From DASQPR01 sp963836775 (GTDB taxonomy: Bacteria; Actinomycetota; Actinomycetes; Mycobacteriales; Micromonosporaceae): DNA of 64,000 nt. The position numbers were made by a program, and so were the translations under genes. A model generated the notes under the pieces. The model searched no databases. It was not told the DNA's origin and saw only the letters and a program-made list of their open reading frames with translations. Below are positions 59,892 to 64,000 of this stretch, one piece after another. Location of the stretch: NCBI GenBank assembly GCA_963836775.1, contig CAWIKR010000002.1, positions 2,728,001 to 2,792,000 of the forward strand. The letters run 5' to 3'. Position 1 is the first letter of the stretch; every line of letters starts with the position of its first letter.

Positions 59892-60775
59892 GCCTTACCG
59901 TGACCACCCCGACGGACCGAGAGATCGTGCTCACGCGCACCTTCGCCGCATCCCGCCGGCTCGTCTTCGACGCCTACACCAGGCCCGAGCTGCTGACCCA
60001 GTGGTACGGGGCACGCGGCTGGCACCTGGTCGGATGTGACTTCGACCTTCGCGAGGGCGGCCGGTACCGGTTCGAGTCCCGGGGTCCGGCCGGAGAGACG
60101 ATGGTCCAGGCCGGCACCGTCCAACTCGTCGAGGCGCCGGTCCGGCTGGCGCTCACCGAGCGCTTCGAAGACCAGTCCTATCCGGGCGAGACTCTGATCA
60201 CGCACGAGTTCTCTGAGCGCGGTGGACTGACGACCGTCACCACCACCGTCTTGTACGCCACGCCGGATGGTCGCGACGCCGTATTGCGCTACCCGATGGC
60301 ACGCGGCGTCGGCGAGGCCGGCGACCGGCTCGAACAACTAATCTCCGAGGTACAGAGAGGAACGGTTATGAACTGGACCCTCGAGGTCGTCATGGTCCCA
60401 GTGTCCGATGTGGACCGGTCCAAGACGTTCTACGCCGATCAGCTCGGCTTCCATGTCGACCACGACACCACAGTCAGCGACGCTGTCCGGGTGGTGCAGC
60501 TGACCCCGCCCGGTTCGGGTTGCTCCATCGTCATCTCCAAAGGACTGGGCGAGGGCATGGCGCCCGGTTCGCTGAAAGGCGTTCAACTGGTGGTCGCCGA
60601 CATCCACAAGGCTCGGGGCCAACTGCTCGAGCACGGAGTCGAGGTCGGCGAGGTGACCAAGCTCGGCGAGAACCCGGTGCCCGGTGGGCACGAGCTGGAC
60701 AACGTGGGCTTCGTGTTCTTCGACGACCCCGACGGCAACTCGTGGGCCGTCCAACAGATCTCCAGCCGGGCCTGA
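59888..60775 (+). CDS. SRPBCC (AHSA1-like) and VOC domain fusion protein
   Basis: The protein has 295 residues. Residues 1 to about 155 are an SRPBCC/AHSA1 domain (RTFAASRRLVFDAYTRPELLTQWYG, RYRFESRGPAGE, MVQAGTVQLVEAPVRLALTERFED). Residues 161-295 are a VOC/glyoxalase domain (LEVVMVPVSDVDRSKTFYADQLGFHVD, VQLTPPGSGCSIVI, VGFVFFDDPDGNSWAVQQ). In most relatives these are two consecutive genes. Here no stop separates them, and an internal ATG at 60368 with AGAGGAA upstream could still give the VOC domain alone. Both domains bind small hydrophobic ligands; function unknown. Confidence 0.85.
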   Translation: MSLTVTTPTDREIVLTRTFAASRRLVFDAYTRPELLTQWYGARGWHLVGCDFDLREGGRYRFESRGPAGETMVQAGTVQLVEAPVRLALTERFEDQSYPGETLITHEFSERGGLTTVTTTVLYATPDGRDAVLRYPMARGVGEAGDRLEQLISEVQRGTVMNWTLEVVMVPVSDVDRSKTFYADQLGFHVDHDTTVSDAVRVVQLTPPGSGCSIVISKGLGEGMAPGSLKGVQLVVADIHKARGQLLEHGVEVGEVTKLGENPVPGGHELDNVGFVFFDDPDGNSWAVQQISSRA

Positions 60776-60899
60776 ATGGCGGGGTGAGTCTTCCGGTCGA
60801 GCGTCCTGGAGAACGCCTAACGCCTAGCGCGCTGCGGCGCCGTGTCGGACGACCTGGGACAATGGTCTAGGAGGAGTCACCTGAGCAGGAGTTGATGGC

Positions 60900-62573
60900 A
60901 TGGTCCCGTCCACGGAGGCTGCGTCCTTTGCCGATCTGGCACTGCGTCCCGAACTTCTCAAGGCGCTGTCGGATCTTGGGTACGAGGAGCCGACGCCGAT
61001 TCAGCGCGAGTCGATACCGCCGATCCTGGATGGTCGTGACCTGCTCGGCCAAGCGGCTACCGGCACCGGAAAGACCGCGGCGTTCGCCTTGCCGATACTG
61101 CAGCGTTTCGCCGTCGGCGCGAGGGGGAGCAACCCGGTGTCCCTGGTCCTGGTGCCGACTCGGGAGCTGGCGATTCAGGTCTCACAGGCCTTCCACCGAT
61201 ACGGCCGCGAGCTTGGCGTACGGGTGTTGCCGATATACGGCGGCCAGCCGATCGGCCACCAGTTGCAAGCACTGCGCCGCGGCGTCGATGTCGTCATCGC
61301 CACGCCCGGGCGGGCGCTCGACCACATCAGTCGAGGCACGCTCGACCTCCGCGAGATCACTTCCGTAGTGCTCGATGAGGCCGACGAGATGCTCGACATG
61401 GGTTTCGCCGAGGACATCGAGGCGATCCTCGACGAAACCAGTGACCAGCGGCAGACCGTGCTCTTTTCCGCCACAATGCCCGCGCGGATCAGTGCGATCG
61501 CCCGTCGTCACCTACGCGATCCGATGCGTATCGAGATGGGCCGACCGGAGACGCCGAGCGGCGAGGCCCCGAAGGTCCGTCAGAGTGCTTATGTGGTCAC
61601 CCGGGCGCACAAGCCGGCGGCGCTCGGCCGGATCCTGGATGTGGAGGCGCCGGGGGCTGCGATCGTCTTCTGCCGGACGCGGGAAGAGGTAGACCAGCTG
61701 ACCGAGGCCCTCAACGGTCGCGGCTACCGCGCTGAGGCCCTGCACGGCGGGATGAGTCAGGACCAACGCGACCGGGTGATGGGACGCCTGCGCAACGGCA
61801 CCGCCGAACTACTTATCGCCACCGATGTTGCCGCCCGGGGGCTCGACATCGAGCAGCTGACGCACGTGGTCAATTACAACGTGCCGTCGGCGCCGGAGGC
61901 GTATGTCCACCGCATCGGACGCGTCGGTAGAGCCGGCCGCGAAGGCGTGGCGATTACGCTGGCAGAGCCGCGCGAGCATCGCATGCTCAAAACCATCGAG
62001 CAGATCACCAAGCAGCGATTCACGATCGAGAAGCTGCCGACGGTCGCGGACTTGCGTACGCGCCGGCTTGAAACGACCCGTGCCGCCCTGCAGGAGAGCC
62101 TCCTCGCTGGTGACCGCCTCGATCAGTTCCGTGTGGTGATCGAGGCGCTCGGTGACGAGTTCGACATCGTCGACATCGCGCTCGCGGCGGTGAAGCTGGC
62201 GCACGAATCCAACGGCGCTGAGATCGACGAACGCGAGATCCCGGACCACTCCGATTCGATCACCCGAAAGCACCAAGGGCCCGAGCGTGGGCGGCGCGGC
62301 AGTCGCTCAGACGGCGACACCACCCGCCTGTTCTTTGGCGTGGGCCGGCGCGCCAACATACGTCCGCAGGACCTCGTCGGCGCGATCGCCAACGAGTCCC
62401 GCCTCAGCGGGCGCGACATCGGAGCAATCGAGATTTCCGACCGGTTTTCGTTGGTCGAGGTGCCTGAGTCAGCGGCGGACGAGGTGATCGAGGCACTTCG
62501 AAACAGCACCATCAAAGGCAAACGGACCGTTGTGCGCAGAGAGGGATTTGCTCCGCGCGGACGAGCGCGGTGA
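60900..62573 (+). CDS. DEAD-box RNA helicase (DeaD/CsdA-type)
   Basis: The protein has 557 residues. The helicase core has FADLALRPELLKALSDLGYEEPTPIQRESIP (Q motif), ATGTGKT (motif I), PTRELA (Ia), LDEADEML (II), FSATMP (III), then HGGMSQDQRD and ATDVAARGLDI and HRIGRVGRAGR (VI). The C-terminal 75 residues (TRLFFGVGRRANIRPQDLVGAIANES) form a DbpA-type RNA-binding domain. It unwinds structured RNA in ribosome assembly or cold adaptation. AGGAG lies 8 nt upstream of the ATG. Confidence 0.93.
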   Translation: MVPSTEAASFADLALRPELLKALSDLGYEEPTPIQRESIPPILDGRDLLGQAATGTGKTAAFALPILQRFAVGARGSNPVSLVLVPTRELAIQVSQAFHRYGRELGVRVLPIYGGQPIGHQLQALRRGVDVVIATPGRALDHISRGTLDLREITSVVLDEADEMLDMGFAEDIEAILDETSDQRQTVLFSATMPARISAIARRHLRDPMRIEMGRPETPSGEAPKVRQSAYVVTRAHKPAALGRILDVEAPGAAIVFCRTREEVDQLTEALNGRGYRAEALHGGMSQDQRDRVMGRLRNGTAELLIATDVAARGLDIEQLTHVVNYNVPSAPEAYVHRIGRVGRAGREGVAITLAEPREHRMLKTIEQITKQRFTIEKLPTVADLRTRRLETTRAALQESLLAGDRLDQFRVVIEALGDEFDIVDIALAAVKLAHESNGAEIDEREIPDHSDSITRKHQGPERGRRGSRSDGDTTRLFFGVGRRANIRPQDLVGAIANESRLSGRDIGAIEISDRFSLVEVPESAADEVIEALRNSTIKGKRTVVRREGFAPRGRAR

Positions 62574-62601
62574 GAGTCTGTTTACGCCGTCGAGCATCCG
62601 C

Positions 62602-63720
62602 TCAGCGCTGTAGACCGTAGAGCCTGCTCGCCGTGCCGGATCCGATTGCAGCGGCGATGGCGAGTGCGTCCTTGGTGCTCACCGCACCGTCGTCGATGAA
62701 GTCTTGGAGCACTCGGCCGAGCGAATGACGGAACTGAGCCGCGCCGACGAGATAAAGCTCGGCAAGGCCGTACGCATCTGAGGAGTACATGACCTTGCCG
62801 AACGGCGCCAACTCGAGGAACTCCGCGAGCAGCGTCGTGGCGCGCGTACCCAGGTAACCGACCGAGAGCCCGACATCCACGTAGACGTGCGGGTAGACGT
62901 GAGCGAGCCAGCCTGCGTTGCGGTGGAACGGATAACAGTGCAGCAGAACCAGCGGCACTCCGCGGTCTTGCGTCGCCGCACAGAACGGCTGCAGCCAGGC
63001 CGGATCGGCGCGGATCAGGTTTGCGTCCGCGTCACCGAACCCGGTGTGCAGCTGGATCGGCCGTCCCGCGTCGACCGCACACCACAACAGATGGCGCAGC
63101 AGCACCGGATCGGTCAGTCGTGGCGAACCAGCGGACCGCGCGAGCAGCCACTCTTGGGCTGCCGCCTCGACCTCAGTGTGGGTCGGTCGTTCCGGGGCGA
63201 GGTCGAGACCATGCCGATAGGCAGCGATCGACTTCGCGGCGACAGCGCCGCCGGCATAAGCACGATCAAGACTTTCGCGTACGGCATCCGCGAATCCAGT
63301 GGCTCCGGCCTCGTCGACCACCGATTCGGCGAGCGCTTCCAGCCGTACCACCTCGTGTGCGTCGGCAGCGGCGAGTTCGGCGATCTGCTTGAGCCCGGCG
63401 AGCCCGGCCGAAGGTGTTCCGGTGTCGATCAGCATCGTGGACAGTCTCGCCGCGCGTAACAGATCCCGCGTTGCCGCCGCGGCACCGATCTGACGTCGGG
63501 CCGCGAGATAGTCCCGGATATCTGCGTGGGCGGGCAGGCCGAGCACCGGAGCACACCAGCGGCGAATCGCCAAGCCGAGCTGGCTGTCCAAGGACGATTC
63601 GCTCGCATATGACGCCTCGGTGCACCACAGCGCGAACTCGTCGTTCGAGACCGGCTCGACCGTCACCTGATGGGAGTGGCCGTCAACGAGCATGATTTCG
63701 CTGAGGTCCACCACGATCAA
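62602..63720 (-). CDS. Amidohydrolase family protein (FluG N-terminal type)
   Basis: The protein has 372 residues. VDGHSHQ near the N-terminus is the HxH metal motif of amidohydrolases. Later come IQLHTGFGDADANLIRADP (His), VLLHCYPFHRNAGWLAHVYPHVYVDVGL and MYSSDAYGLAELY with the likely catalytic Asp. The order resembles the N-terminal domain of fungal FluG and bacterial relatives. The start overlaps the stop of the next gene by 4 bp. That gene is a glutamine-synthetase-like protein, the other half of FluG. Confidence 0.8.
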   Translation of the reverse strand: MIVVDLSEIMLVDGHSHQVTVEPVSNDEFALWCTEASYASESSLDSQLGLAIRRWCAPVLGLPAHADIRDYLAARRQIGAAAATRDLLRAARLSTMLIDTGTPSAGLAGLKQIAELAAADAHEVVRLEALAESVVDEAGATGFADAVRESLDRAYAGGAVAAKSIAAYRHGLDLAPERPTHTEVEAAAQEWLLARSAGSPRLTDPVLLRHLLWCAVDAGRPIQLHTGFGDADANLIRADPAWLQPFCAATQDRGVPLVLLHCYPFHRNAGWLAHVYPHVYVDVGLSVGYLGTRATTLLAEFLELAPFGKVMYSSDAYGLAELYLVGAAQFRHSLGRVLQDFIDDGAVSTKDALAIAAAIGSGTASRLYGLQR

Positions 63721-64000
63721 TACCGCCAGCGCACGGCGTTGACGATGTCCTCGGCTGACTGTCCTTCGGCCGCGGCCGCATCGGCCATCTGAACCGACCG
63801 AAATGCATCGACGAGTTCCGGCCCGAGCACAGCCAGCAGCCGGTCGTCTTCGGCGAGCGCGGCGAGACCGGCACCGACCGACTCGGGCAGGCGCGGCGGC
63901 TGGCGATCGGCGGGCAGCGTCACCGGATCGACATCGAAGCTCGGCGGCAGCGTCGCGCCGTCATGCGCGCCCTGCGCCACGATCGCGCACACCGCGCCGA
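63717..64000 (-). CDS. Glutamine synthetase-like protein, C-terminal part (5' end outside window)
   Basis: The visible 94 residues are the end of a GS-I-type catalytic domain: ALAEDDRLLAVLGPELVDAFRSVQMADA and VRWRY fit the usual GS C-terminus (helix, then a final WRY). The PPSFDVDPVTLPADRQPPRLPESVGAGL segment matches the loop where LPxSL is conserved. The gene continues beyond the right edge. Gene order with the amidohydrolase suggests gamma-glutamyl or amide metabolism rather than bulk nitrogen assimilation. Confidence 0.7.
   Translation of the reverse strand, partial: GAVCAIVAQGAHDGATLPPSFDVDPVTLPADRQPPRLPESVGAGLAALAEDDRLLAVLGPELVDAFRSVQMADAAAAEGQSAEDIVNAVRWRY

Overview
The window is a high-GC chromosomal segment from an actinomycete. 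I infer this from GC-rich third codon positions, many GTG starts, genes that appear to be leaderless, and actinobacterial families such as TatB beside HtrA, a CxxC-less Mrp, a DUF3068/PorA-like protein, a CU044_5270-type protein, DUF5996 and Mth938-like. It fits something near the Micromonosporales, Frankiales or Cryptosporangiales; the sequence does not let me name a genus.

Layout. 0-5.5 kb: tail of an HtrA-type protease, tatB, mrp, then a convergent MgtE_N/CBS plus DUF1003 pair and a PhzF-like gene. 6-17.6 kb: a partial, second-type respiratory complex I cluster (nuoC, H, I, J, K, L, M, N) followed by htpX. An ABC exporter and a MarR regulator sit between nuoH and nuoI. nuoL is broken by about four small indels. 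17.7-19.3 kb: an orphan GH25 endolysin-like gene and yajQ.

19.5-27.3 kb: a 7.7-kb genomic island integrated in tRNA-Tyr. It is bounded by a perfect 60-bp repeat of the 3' part of the tRNA gene. It holds a decayed tyrosine integrase next to the tRNA, a 5'-truncated IS110 element, several frameshifted genes, and a set of small proteins (two DUF4304, one DUF4240, one Imm10-like) that resemble orphan immunity proteins of polymorphic toxin systems.

27.4-34.2 kb: Mth938-like, ftsH, a membrane-anchored WD40 propeller, a DUF3068 protein, and several gene remnants (ABC permease tail, DUF5996 piece, IS5-type transposase tail, a regulator-like tail). 34.3-39.4 kb: a large GT-C-like membrane protein, a small Pro/Thr-rich anchored protein, and a protein fusing a polytopic membrane domain to an endoglycoceramidase-like GH5 domain. 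39.6-41.1 kb: an ECF sigma factor with its membrane-anchored partner. 41.4-46.1 kb: a PPK2, P-type ATPase (frameshifted), DUF5996 operon. 46.4-48.1 kb: a slipin and a duplicated alpha/beta-barrel protein.

48.4-48.95 kb: a non-coding block of inverted and tandem repeats built on a TCGCGATCTT-type motif. 49.1-52.5 kb: a secreted GH15 glucodextranase-like enzyme. 52.5-55.4 kb: a GGDEF protein and an EAL protein, probably opposing arms of cyclic-di-GMP signalling. 56-64 kb: a PucR remnant, a COG4705 membrane protein, a RelE/Phd-type toxin-antitoxin pair with TGTACA operators, a class III aminotransferase, an ArsR plus SRPBCC-VOC fusion operon, a DEAD-box helicase, and an amidohydrolase/glutamine synthetase pair that resembles a split FluG.

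A recurring feature is a TANNNT-like hexamer 6-7 nt upstream of the start codon (tatB, mrp, mgtE-like, phzF, nuoC, nuoH, the ABC exporter, ftsH, the WD40 gene and several island genes). This suggests widespread leaderless transcription, and I used it to choose starts. Several indels in otherwise conserved genes (nuoL, the P-type ATPase) may be sequence errors rather than true decay; the sequence alone cannot decide this.
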